Assembly: GCF_010671925.1 (NCBI RefSeq)
Contig: NZ_JAAHIH010000004.1
Span: forward strand, 1,075,234-1,139,233
Origin: Moorena sp. SIOASIH
GTDB lineage: Bacteria > Cyanobacteriota > Cyanobacteriia > Cyanobacteriales > Coleofasciculaceae
Reading direction: 5' to 3'
Length of the DNA stretch: 64,000 nt
In this document: piece by piece, positions 1-8,004 of the stretch
Layout of the letters: each line of letters starts with the position of its first letter
Position numbering within the stretch: the stretch's first letter is position 1
Translations under genes and position numbers: made by a program
Notes under the pieces: model-generated
What the model saw: only the letters and a program-made list of their open reading frames with translations
Database searches by the model: none
Told to the model about the DNA's origin: nothing

Positions 1-1055
1 GCTTCAACAGAGCCTGGTGGCACCAGCCAACCACAGCTACCATCACTCACCAACTCCGGTATCCCGGCAACATAAGTAGTAATCACTGGACGACCCAGGG
101 CTAAAGCTTCCATGAGCACAACTGGTAATCCTTCCGCAAAGCTGGGCAGTACCAGGGCTCGTGCTGCTAAAATTTGTTGCTGAACCTCAGTATTACTAGC
201 CCAGCCAGTAATCTGAATGTGGTCTTGCAAACCCAACTGGGCAATAGTTGCTTCAATTTGCGATCGCAACGGTCCATCACCCACTAGTACCAACTTGAAC
301 TGCAAGCCCTCAGCCGCTAACTGATGCGCCGCTTCAATCAAGAGTAGATGTCCTTTTTGTTCACTGAGGCGACCAACGCAAACTAAGCGTGGCACGTCTG
401 GTATGGGGGTATGGGGTTTACTCAAAAACATCTCATCCACACCACAGTGAATCACATGGATTTTTGACCACTGATTGTGGCTGCACCATCGATAAAGCTG
501 GCTTTTGCCAAAGGAGCTAACAGCGACCACAAAAGCAGCTCGGTTGATTTTTTCTCTTAAGGCGAGAAGTTGGGATTTATCAAACTCTTCTGGACCATGA
601 ACTGTGAAGCTGTAAGATGGTCCACCGAGAGCATGACATAACATCGCTACTGTAGTTGAGTTTGTTCCGAAGTGGGCATGAACTTTCTCAATATCTGACT
701 CGGAAAACCAACCCAGCACAAGGCAAGCCTCAGCTAAGTAGGCTAGATGATTCAAAACTCCTCGGTCTGAACCCCAGCCGATTTTGAGGGTCAGCCCTAA
801 GGTCTTCAAAAGACGTATCGGTCTGGTTAAGGCAGTGCGTAATAGGCTAAAACACAAGCCCACGATTCCAACTCCTAAGACAAATCGAGTCTTCTGTAGC
901 TCTAGTTGATCGGCTTGATCAACTAGTTCAGAAGCGCAGGAACGGATAGAAAAACGTTTGACTTGAATACCGCAAGCCTCAAGGCTTGCAATCTCTCGCC
1001 GGATGAAGCTGTGACTTACCTTAGGATACTGATTAACTAGATAGGCAATTGTCAT
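1..1055 (-). CDS. Glycosyltransferase family 4 (GT4), C-terminus cut by window edge
   Basis: I translated the minus strand by hand from the ATG at 1055. The protein begins MTIAYLVNQYPKVSHSF and runs off the left edge after about 350 residues. It shows GT-B fold hallmarks of retaining GT4 enzymes: an N-terminal strand reading YLVNQYPKVS, a central VCVGRLSEQKGH and a donor-binding stretch FAEGLPVVLMEALALGRPVITT. It should transfer a sugar from a nucleotide donor at the cytoplasmic face of the membrane during glycan assembly. It overlaps the preceding small reading frame by ATGA and heads a surface polysaccharide locus. The acceptor and sugar cannot be read from sequence. Confidence 0.85.
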   Translation of the reverse strand, partial: MTIAYLVNQYPKVSHSFIRREIASLEACGIQVKRFSIRSCASELVDQADQLELQKTRFVLGVGIVGLCFSLLRTALTRPIRLLKTLGLTLKIGWGSDRGVLNHLAYLAEACLVLGWFSESDIEKVHAHFGTNSTTVAMLCHALGGPSYSFTVHGPEEFDKSQLLALREKINRAAFVVAVSSFGKSQLYRWCSHNQWSKIHVIHCGVDEMFLSKPHTPIPDVPRLVCVGRLSEQKGHLLLIEAAHQLAAEGLQFKLVLVGDGPLRSQIEATIAQLGLQDHIQITGWASNTEVQQQILAARALVLPSFAEGLPVVLMEALALGRPVITTYVAGIPELVSDGSCGWLVPPGSVE

Positions 1056-1246
1056 CGTGAACTCGGGGCAACCGTATGTCTGTTTCTATTAATTTTTCGT
1101 AGTTCGTAGATTGACACCTTATCTAAGAGATGGAATAGATCGAGAAAAATCTTCAAATGTTTCAAGGGATGTAACGCCTTCATTAACATCACCTGATTAG
1201 GCTCCATTGTCCGTACCAATTTTGCCGCCTCCTCAGGCGAAAGCAA
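1052..1246 (-). CDS. Possible small protein coupled to the GT4 gene (doubtful)
   Basis: This short frame begins at a TTG and encodes about 64 residues, LSPEEAAKLVRTMEPNQVML near the start. Its stop overlaps the GT4 start as ATGA, which is typical of translational coupling. The frame stays open upstream into the tandem repeat array, where it reads PTFNQPTFNQ-like repeats, so it may be the 3' remnant of a gene whose 5' part was overrun by repeats. I do not recognise the protein, and no ATG or Shine-Dalgarno sequence supports the start. Confidence 0.3.
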   Translation of the reverse strand: MLSPEEAAKLVRTMEPNQVMLMKALHPLKHLKIFLDLFHLLDKVSIYELRKINRNRHTVAPSSR

Positions 1247-1359
1247 CTTTGGTGACAGTATGTTCCTAATTGTTCTTACTGAGTGTGAACTCAGAATCCG
1301 GATTGCGATCGCATCGGGGATAGGTAATATCCTGTCCGGCAGAATTAGTTTTGGTGGCA

Positions 1360-1610
1360 GGTTAAAGGTTGGCTGGTTGAAGGTTGGCAGGTTAAAGGTT
1401 GGCAGGTTGAAGGTTGGCTGGTTGAAGGTTGGCTGGTTGAAGGTTGGTTGGTTGAAGGTTGGCTGGTTGAAGGTTGGCTGGTTGAAGGTTGGTTGGTTGA
1501 AGGTTGAAGGTTGGCAGGTTGAAGGTTGGTAGGTTGAAGGTTGGCAGGTTGAAGGTTAAAGGTTGGCAGGTTGAAAGTTGAAGGTTAAAGGTTGAGAGCC
1601 TTTGGCGTTC
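1360..1610. repeat. Tandem array of GGTTGAA / GGTTGGC units
   Basis: About 250 bp of near-perfect direct repeats built from 7-8 nt units (GGTTGAA, GGTTGGCT, GGTTGGCA). Together with the next entry it fills the 680 bp between the GT4 and the copolymerase gene. Confidence 0.95.
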
Positions 1611-1639
1611 GAGTAGGGTAGGTTAGTTTTGGTGGCAGG

Positions 1640-1920
1640 TTAGAACCTTTAACCTTCCACCAGATAACCTTCAAACCTTCCACCAGATAACCTTCAAACC
1701 TTCAAACCTTCCACCAGATAACCTTCAAACCTTCCACCAGATAACCTTCAAACCTTCCACCAGATAACCTTCAAACCTTCAAACCTTCCACCAGATAACC
1801 TTCAACTTTCAAACTTTCAACCAAATAACCTTCAACCAAATAACTTTCAACCAAATAACCTTCAACCAAATAACCTTCAACCTTCAACCAAATAACCTTC
1901 AACCGGTTAACCTTCAACAA
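1640..1920. repeat. Tandem array of CCTTCAA / CCACCAGATAA units, opposite orientation
   Basis: Direct repeats of AACCTTCAA and CCACCAGATAA-type units. They are the reverse-complement type of the 1360-1610 array, so the two arrays form a large imperfect inverted repeat. The last units abut the stop codon of the downstream gene at 1929. Confidence 0.95.
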
Positions 1921-1928
1921 CCGATGTT

Positions 1929-4175
1929 CTAGGGTGAGACAGTCAAGGAAGATGGTTGGACACGATTAACTACTACGCCCAGACAGGTTAAGCCAAACCT
2001 GTCTATTTGATCGAGGACTTGCTTGAATCGAGATTTCTTAGTTCCTCTTAATCCGACCACCATCAATATTCCATCTGTATTGGAAGCCAGGAAATTGGCG
2101 TCTGTATAGTTCAGTAGATTAGGAGTGTCATAGATAACCAAGTCAAATTTTTCCTGAAAATGCCCCATAATCTTTTCCATGCGAGTAGACCCCAGCTCTG
2201 GAGCAGATTCTACTAAGGATTGCCCAGAAGTCAACACAAAAAGATTATCTGAGAAAGGCGATCGCTCCATCACAACCTCTTGGTCGTTTGATAGCAAATC
2301 GCTGAGTCCTCGCAAGTTCTGTAAATTCAAATTGGTGTGAAGTTCAGGTGAATGGAGATTAGCATCTACTAATAGAACTCGCTGACCTTTGGAGGCTGCC
2401 ATGTGAGCTAGGTTTAAGGCGACACTAGACTTACCATCCCCAGCCATAGCCGAGCAAATGGCGATGGAGCGAAGGGGTGGATTACAGAAGCGGAAATGCA
2501 TGTTAGTGTAGAGAGAGTCGAATGCTTTTTTAAATCGATGATCCTCATAACTTCTGTCCTCATCGTTGTCAAAATCTACACTCAAATTATTGAATAGTTC
2601 AGGATTTTTACTAAATGGTATTTCTCCTAAAACAGGTAAATTATGGCCTTCTTCAATATCCTTAATGTCATAGAAAATATTCCGATACTTATCATAAAGG
2701 AGAACTGTACCCATCCCTAAGCTTAAACCACCCATAACTCCTAGAAGTATCAACTTATTCTGACTAGATTCTGCGATCGGTTGACCGGTCGGATCGCGGT
2801 AAAGCTGAGGTTGAGAAACTATCTCCCAAGGCACTTCCCGTTGAGCTTTCTCCACCTGCAAGGTCTCTTTCTGAGTTTCTAGTTGGTTGAGAGTTTGAGT
2901 AGCAATTTGTAACTGCCGCTGTAGATCATTATACTTACGGACAAAAATCGGGAATTCTTGGACTTCGCGATCAACAGTGTTTTTGGTTTGTATCAGAGCC
3001 TGATTACGAACCTGTAGTACCTCAATTTGGTTGGTGGTATCAACCAATTGTTGAATCAGTTGTAAACGAATTGGATTTTGAAGGGTTCGCACTCGGGGGT
3101 TAATCGGTTGACCTCCTAAGTTCTGACCCAGAATCCGTTGTACTTCCCGATTGAGAAGATTTTGTAGGTTTTGCCGTTGCTCTAGTAGGGTTTGAATATT
3201 AGGGCTCTCTGGCTGAAAGCGGGCGGATTCTATGGCAATTTGACTTTCTATTTCTTTAAGATCCGCCAGTAACTTCTGATAGTTAGGATCTTCACTCAAG
3301 GCAGAAGAAGCTAAAGCTTCATTTGGCGATAGCTTTAATTGTCTTTGTAAGCTGTTTTTTAAGTTTATTAGCTCTTGTAGCTGCCTGGTTGTATCTCTTT
3401 TTTGGTCGCCAATTTGACGAACTTTGTCTGACAACTGTTCCCCATCAAATTGAGGTTCAATTAGCTGATATTGCTGTTGCAAGTTTTGCAAATTTCCTTG
3501 GAGACTATTAACTCGATCCTGTAATTTAGGAAGTTGATCATTAATAAATACAACCCCTTGACCAATGCGGGTTTTGCGGTCTTCTAAACTATACTTCTCA
3601 TATTCTTCAGCTGTTGTCTTTAAGACCAACTCTACTAGTTTGGGATCTGTCCCACTATAAGTAACTGATAGGATTTTAGTATCTTCACCTTGACTTTCTT
3701 CTTCGAGACGTTCAACTGTTAAAGAATACTGAAGTAGCCCAAGGTTAAACTCTGGATACTGGAATTTAATTTTATTGACGATTTTAGATAAGATTTCAGG
3801 ACTGGTTAGGATTTTAATCTGAGTTGCATAGTCCAGTTCAAAATTTCCCGCACCAGGTATTGTTCCCTGACCCCGAGTAAGTGTCATTGGTTCAGTGGAT
3901 ATTGCTGCAGCAGATGTGACTGGTTCGACTAACAGCTGAAAATTACCTGAATATATAGAGGGAGATTTGCTACTCAAAAAGGTAGCAGCAACAGTCACTA
4001 AACCTGCAATCCCTGAAACCACCATGGCTTGCCGTCGGGCAATCCTCAAAAGCGGACCGAGATTTAATCCTTTTTGAGGAGTATTGAACTCATCTGGCTC
4101 GTTTAATGTTAGTTGTTGCAATTGTCTGCCCCTTTTACTAGTTGATAAGGTTTCAGCCCCCTGTTGTATATCCAA
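1929..4175 (-). CDS. Polysaccharide copolymerase with CpsD/Wzc-type kinase domain
   Basis: This 748-residue protein joins a Wzz-type chain-length domain to a cytoplasmic BY-kinase-like ATPase, as in Wzc. A first membrane segment lies near residues 50-68. It is followed by a Gln/Leu-rich periplasmic coiled coil (about 200-450) and a second membrane segment near 473-493. The ATPase has Walker A AGDGKSS near 573, a Walker A' VLLVDANLHSPELH near 600 and Walker B LVIYDTP near 678. Such proteins set polymer length and drive export of capsule or exopolysaccharide. The C-terminus ends NRVQPSSLTVSP without the usual tyrosine cluster, so autophosphorylation as in Wzc is uncertain. It lies within a glycosyltransferase cluster. 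Confidence 0.9.
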   Translation of the reverse strand: MDIQQGAETLSTSKRGRQLQQLTLNEPDEFNTPQKGLNLGPLLRIARRQAMVVSGIAGLVTVAATFLSSKSPSIYSGNFQLLVEPVTSAAAISTEPMTLTRGQGTIPGAGNFELDYATQIKILTSPEILSKIVNKIKFQYPEFNLGLLQYSLTVERLEEESQGEDTKILSVTYSGTDPKLVELVLKTTAEEYEKYSLEDRKTRIGQGVVFINDQLPKLQDRVNSLQGNLQNLQQQYQLIEPQFDGEQLSDKVRQIGDQKRDTTRQLQELINLKNSLQRQLKLSPNEALASSALSEDPNYQKLLADLKEIESQIAIESARFQPESPNIQTLLEQRQNLQNLLNREVQRILGQNLGGQPINPRVRTLQNPIRLQLIQQLVDTTNQIEVLQVRNQALIQTKNTVDREVQEFPIFVRKYNDLQRQLQIATQTLNQLETQKETLQVEKAQREVPWEIVSQPQLYRDPTGQPIAESSQNKLILLGVMGGLSLGMGTVLLYDKYRNIFYDIKDIEEGHNLPVLGEIPFSKNPELFNNLSVDFDNDEDRSYEDHRFKKAFDSLYTNMHFRFCNPPLRSIAICSAMAGDGKSSVALNLAHMAASKGQRVLLVDANLHSPELHTNLNLQNLRGLSDLLSNDQEVVMERSPFSDNLFVLTSGQSLVESAPELGSTRMEKIMGHFQEKFDLVIYDTPNLLNYTDANFLASNTDGILMVVGLRGTKKSRFKQVLDQIDRFGLTCLGVVVNRVQPSSLTVSP

Positions 4176-4995
4176 GAGGATGCTAATTTTTGCAGGGAGA
4201 CACTAATAATTACCAACTCTCAGGGCAATAATCCGGATTGTCCAGGTTGATAACCCTTTTCACATCGATGCTATAGTTGATTGATTTAGAAGCAAAATTT
4301 ATCAATATTCCGGAGTGCCCTCAACTCCTTTTGTTTCGGTTATTTATAGTCTTTTTTTCACAAGACTTTTGTCATGTCAAACTTTCTTAATATTAAGAAA
4401 TGTAAATCAAGTTGATACCAATTATTTTAATTACGGCTACAGATAAATTTAATCTTACCATCTCCTCATCTGGATCTGTAGTCCTACTTTAACTACTTGG
4501 TATGATCCGCCGCCGGTTTAATTATATTTGATAATACACTTCTTTGATAATACACTTATGATGCTACCATCTTTGATAGGTTTTGTGGGCAAAATATAAA
4601 ATATTTATATCCAAAATCCGTAAGCCTAAGGATAATTTTGTGGGCTAAATTATGGCATTAAAAATTTAATTAACCATGATTAGTAAACAATTAATTAGCA
4701 ATCCTATCGCTATAACAATTCTATACCTAGGACCAGAGAATGATCTCTCCTAGTAGAATCAGTTGATGGGTGCATCTCAATGCATGCAAAAACACTCTTC
4801 GGCAATAGAAGGCTAATATCATGTTATGACAATTACCCTTAATAAAAATCTCCCCCATCTCCCGATATTCCCCTCCTGGGAGGGGTTAGGGGTGGGTTCT
4901 TATCTCCCCCTCTCCCCACCCTCCCCACACTTCCCACCCTCCCCACACTTCCCGTCTTTTTTACAAATATTGAGATGCACCCCAGTTGATTACGA
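4176..4995. other. Intergenic region, AT-rich, with scattered small repeats
   Basis: 820 bp without a credible gene. It holds a direct duplication of TTGATAATACACTT (4528-4558), an imperfect hairpin near 4727-4755 and a pyrimidine-rich block 4845-4960. That block includes CCCCTCCTGGGAGGGG, a motif seen again in inverted form near 62590. The AT-rich stretch just upstream of 4175 probably contains the promoter of the copolymerase gene, but I cannot place it. Confidence 0.6.
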
Positions 4996-6213
4996 TTATT
5001 GGGTATCCACTGCATCCCGTTCTGTGCGAATCCACTTGGTCTGAGGTTCCACCAGAAAAGCCAGATAGAGGGGAATTTTCCACAGAATGTAAATCGGGAC
5101 AGCTAAGAGCATCAGGAGCGGAAAGTCTGCTCGGCAAAACTTAGCCCAACCTTCAACAATCGCAATTAACAGGAGCACCCCTTCAATTAGTAACACAATG
5201 CTACTTATCCATGATGCTCCCAAGGCTACCCCGAGTAAAGCTCCCCCTGTAGCAGCCACCCAAATTAGAACCAATAGGGACAATGGTGGCACACATAAGT
5301 CTAATGCGTACGCTAATAGGTCGAAACGTCTTTGACGAATAGACTCTTTGAGCAACTCAGGAACTTGGTTTAGCAAAGTCTCGATATGACCATGCTCCCA
5401 GCGTGACCTTTGACTCTTTGCTGAACCCTGTTTCATCAGACGACCTGTGACTCCTGCTTCCTGGCAATATATTGGGGAATGTCCGATGATCGCTAAATCC
5501 AAAGCCAACTGCATATCATCAACTGTTTTACTGCCAGCCAAAGAGATTTTGCAAATCACTGACCAGGGGAAAGCCATTCCTGAACCTGTTAACAAACAAG
5601 GCAAGCCCAGTCGATGTAACCCACTCGGACGGACTGTATTTTTGAATTTAACCGCCAGGGTAGAGATCAAATCCTTTACTACCGGTTTGTCTGGTTGTGT
5701 CATTAAGTAAGTTGACTGAACCGGTCGTTGTTTAGCGTACGCAAGGCCGGAAATCCCTGAAATCGTTCCTTCAGCAACGATACAGTCTGCATCAACCACT
5801 ACCACGACATCCGGTGGATTAGGCTCAATAAACCCCATACCGAAGTCTAAGGCATATCCCTTACCTCTGCGCTCATGATCCTGTCGTTCAATTACAATAG
5901 CGCCAGATTTCCGAGCCACTGCTGCGGTGTCATCAGTGCAATTATCAGCAATCACTATTAGTCGGTCTTGCTCTGTAAGCTGAGGTAGTAATGTTTCCAG
6001 GGTGGCACTGATATCAGAGGCTTCATTGTGAGCTGGCACTAAAACAGCCACTGTTGGTCGGGGTTTGCTAGCATCCGACCATGGCTCAGAAGCATTAGGC
6101 AAAATTGCTGCACTACATTCAATAAAAAGAACTGTAATTGGAACGATAAGGGCAAATGCTATTACCAAGAATGGAATATCAATCAATGAGATTAATGGCT
6201 GATTAGCTAACAC
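4996..6213 (-). CDS. Membrane glycosyltransferase family 2 with QxxRW motif
   Basis: 405 residues. An N-terminal membrane segment (about 8-32) is followed by a GT-A catalytic domain with ADNCTDD, the metal-binding VDADC, an acceptor-site VDDMQ and the QRSRW (QxxRW) motif of processive GT2 enzymes. At least three further membrane helices fill residues 300-390. This arrangement matches cellulose or hyaluronan synthase-like enzymes that polymerise and extrude a glycan, although single-addition enzymes also use it. It lies downstream of a second GT2 gene on the same strand, separated by repeat elements, and probably serves the same exopolysaccharide pathway. Confidence 0.87.
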   Translation of the reverse strand: MLANQPLISLIDIPFLVIAFALIVPITVLFIECSAAILPNASEPWSDASKPRPTVAVLVPAHNEASDISATLETLLPQLTEQDRLIVIADNCTDDTAAVARKSGAIVIERQDHERRGKGYALDFGMGFIEPNPPDVVVVVDADCIVAEGTISGISGLAYAKQRPVQSTYLMTQPDKPVVKDLISTLAVKFKNTVRPSGLHRLGLPCLLTGSGMAFPWSVICKISLAGSKTVDDMQLALDLAIIGHSPIYCQEAGVTGRLMKQGSAKSQRSRWEHGHIETLLNQVPELLKESIRQRRFDLLAYALDLCVPPLSLLVLIWVAATGGALLGVALGASWISSIVLLIEGVLLLIAIVEGWAKFCRADFPLLMLLAVPIYILWKIPLYLAFLVEPQTKWIRTERDAVDTQ

Positions 6214-6249
6214 AATTCAACATCCTTAAAGCTTAAAATAAGTTATTTT

Positions 6250-6392
6250 TTTTAGGGAACAGGGAGCAGGGACAGGGAGCAGGCAAGAGGCAAGAGGCAA
6301 GAGGCAAGAGGCAAGAGGCAAGAGGCAAGAGGCAAGAGGCAAGAGTGAAAAAATCCTGTTTACCTCATACTTATGAAAAACGCTGTATATTA
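6250..6392. repeat. Composite element: heptamer array plus TACCTCATA tail
   Basis: Contains GGGAGCA then about nine GGCAAGA 7-mers, ending in CCTGTTTACCTCATACTTAT and AACGCTGTATA. The tail recurs at 13500, 43780 and 57180. Confidence 0.85.
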
Positions 6393-6477
6393 CATCCACT
6401 AAATACTCGTTATTTTTTTGAAATAAATAAATATAAAGCTGATATATGTTTTAAAATCTAATCATATCTCTTTTATA

Positions 6478-6586
6478 ATGTTCCCTATTCCCTATTCCCT
6501 ATTCCCTATTCCCTATTCCCTGTTCCCTGTTCCCTGTTCCCTAAAATCCAGAAATTGTGTACCTCATAGCTATGATAATTGCTATA
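6478..6586. repeat. Composite element: CCCTATT heptamers plus palindromic tail
   Basis: About nine CCCTATT/CCCTGTT 7-mers followed by TGTACCTCATAGCTATGA and AATTGCTATA. It ends next to the stop codon of the GT2 gene at 6588. Confidence 0.85.
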
Positions 6587-6587
6587 T

Positions 6588-7634
6588 CTAACTGTTACTA
6601 TTAAGTACAGTTTTGTACTCAACCAAGTTACTACGCTGTCCTAGCAATCGATTTAGGTGAAATTGAATCTGACCCTGGACCTGAGGAAACTTGCCGATCA
6701 TGCAAGACAGACTATAAAGTAAAGCATCTGTTGAGCTAAAACCTGTCTGGGACTTATGACGATAGATCCGGTAAGTCATCAGAGGATAACCCAGCAACAG
6801 CAATAAGCTCAAGCCATGGGTGAGCGATGCGATCGCGAATACTAATAGGGGTAAGAGTAACCCCCAGAACCAAATGCTCCGGCTTTCTTTCACCCAATGG
6901 CGTTCTGGAGTGTGACCGTGTAACCAGGCTCCCTCAGCGTAAGCATGACCTGCTCTCAAGAACCGCTTCCAGCACTGACTAAAACGTGTCATTTGGGCAT
7001 CATGCCAAGTCATTTCAGCATCTAGGCGAAAAATCTTCCAACCCCTCTGGCGCAGCCGCAAGCACAGTTCCGGTTCTTCACCAGCAATTAGGGTTGGATT
7101 AAACCCTCCGACTTGTTCAAAAGCTTCTGTGCGCATCATTGCATCACCACCACAGGCGGAAGCTTCACCTACTGGTGTATCCCACTCCATGTCGCACAAT
7201 CGGTTATATATAGATTTTTCAGGGAAGCGCTCTCGTCGGCGACCACAGACTACAGCGACATTAGGGTTGGCTTCCAGTTCCCCTTGAGCATAGTCGAGCC
7301 ATCCCGCTACTACCTCACAATCCCCATCCACGAATTGGACAAACTTAAGATTTGGCTCTAAATGTTTGAGATAGATATATCCCGCATTCCTAGCACGAGC
7401 CGCAGTAAACGGTTTAGATAGGTCGAGTCCAATCACCTCTACCCCTAAAGAATGAGCGATTTCCACACTGTCATCTGTGGAGCCAGAATCGACATAAACC
7501 ACACGAGCGGCGTTCCTAATTACAGACAGTAGACACTGGCGTAGGCGTTCACCTTCATTGCGTCCAATCACAACTAATCCAATTTGCTTCACACCTTGGG
7601 GTTTGTATTCTACAGCTGAGAGAGTGTTCATCAT
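6588..7634 (-). CDS. Glycosyltransferase family 2
   Basis: 348 residues with a GT-A fold: IGLVVIGRNEGERLRQCL at the N-terminus, the nucleotide-binding VYVDSGSTDDS, the metal-binding FVDGDCEV near residue 105, and a GEEPELCLRLRQRGWKI acceptor segment. Two hydrophobic stretches around 255-285 suggest membrane association. It should add a single sugar to a lipid- or polymer-linked acceptor at the inner membrane. It is co-oriented with the other exopolysaccharide genes but separated from them by repeats. The sugar specificity cannot be predicted. Confidence 0.88.
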   Translation of the reverse strand: MMNTLSAVEYKPQGVKQIGLVVIGRNEGERLRQCLLSVIRNAARVVYVDSGSTDDSVEIAHSLGVEVIGLDLSKPFTAARARNAGYIYLKHLEPNLKFVQFVDGDCEVVAGWLDYAQGELEANPNVAVVCGRRRERFPEKSIYNRLCDMEWDTPVGEASACGGDAMMRTEAFEQVGGFNPTLIAGEEPELCLRLRQRGWKIFRLDAEMTWHDAQMTRFSQCWKRFLRAGHAYAEGAWLHGHTPERHWVKESRSIWFWGLLLPLLVFAIASLTHGLSLLLLLGYPLMTYRIYRHKSQTGFSSTDALLYSLSCMIGKFPQVQGQIQFHLNRLLGQRSNLVEYKTVLNSNS

Positions 7635-7754
7635 TTAACTGCCTTGAGAATTTAGCTCTTTTCTTGCACGAGGCAAGGAATTGAAACGCAGAGGTAGCAC
7701 TGAAAAGCTGTTTCCCTAACGCTCTCGTTGTGGGTGAAAGATCTAAGCATTCAG

Positions 7755-7930
7755 CCGTGAGCCAAAGGCTCACGCTACTTGAGGTGCCGTCAGCCGTCAG
7801 TGGTCAGTAGTCAGTAGTCAGTGATCAGTTGTCAGCGGTCAGCCGTTGGCCAATAGCCACTCAAGTAGCGTGGGCATAGCCCATAAGTTGATAGCTGATA
7901 GCTGATAGCTGATAACTGATAGCTGAATGC
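7755..7930. repeat. Palindromic and 7-mer repeat block (GTCAGTA, GCTGATA)
   Basis: Within the 370-bp gap between two minus-strand genes. It has GAGCCAAAGGCTCACGCTAC, GTCAGTA/GTCAGCC 7-mers and GCTGATA 7-mers (7887-7925). The same modules recur at 18005, 34140, 34350, 44115, 58440 and 63375. Confidence 0.85.
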
Positions 7931-8004
7931 TTACTGAAAGATTTTAGCCAGATTAAACTGTAACAGATTCACCTTTGTACAGCTTTCTAGGGAAGTTTAC
8001 AGGA

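Noticed and set aside
1260..1532. 90-codon plus-strand frame reading GWLKVGWLKVG
   Set aside because: It is a translation of the tandem repeat and has no ribosome binding site or non-repetitive core.
4826..5044. Short Pro-rich plus-strand frame
   Set aside because: It covers pyrimidine-rich repeats and the 3' end of the GT2 gene on the other strand.
6250..6590. CRISPR array
   Set aside because: Repeats are contiguous 7-mers without unique spacers, and no cas genes are present. The same holds for all other arrays in the window.
7555..7773. 72-codon minus-strand frame overlapping the start of the GT2 gene
   Set aside because: Overlaps a well-supported gene in another frame and runs into repeats.
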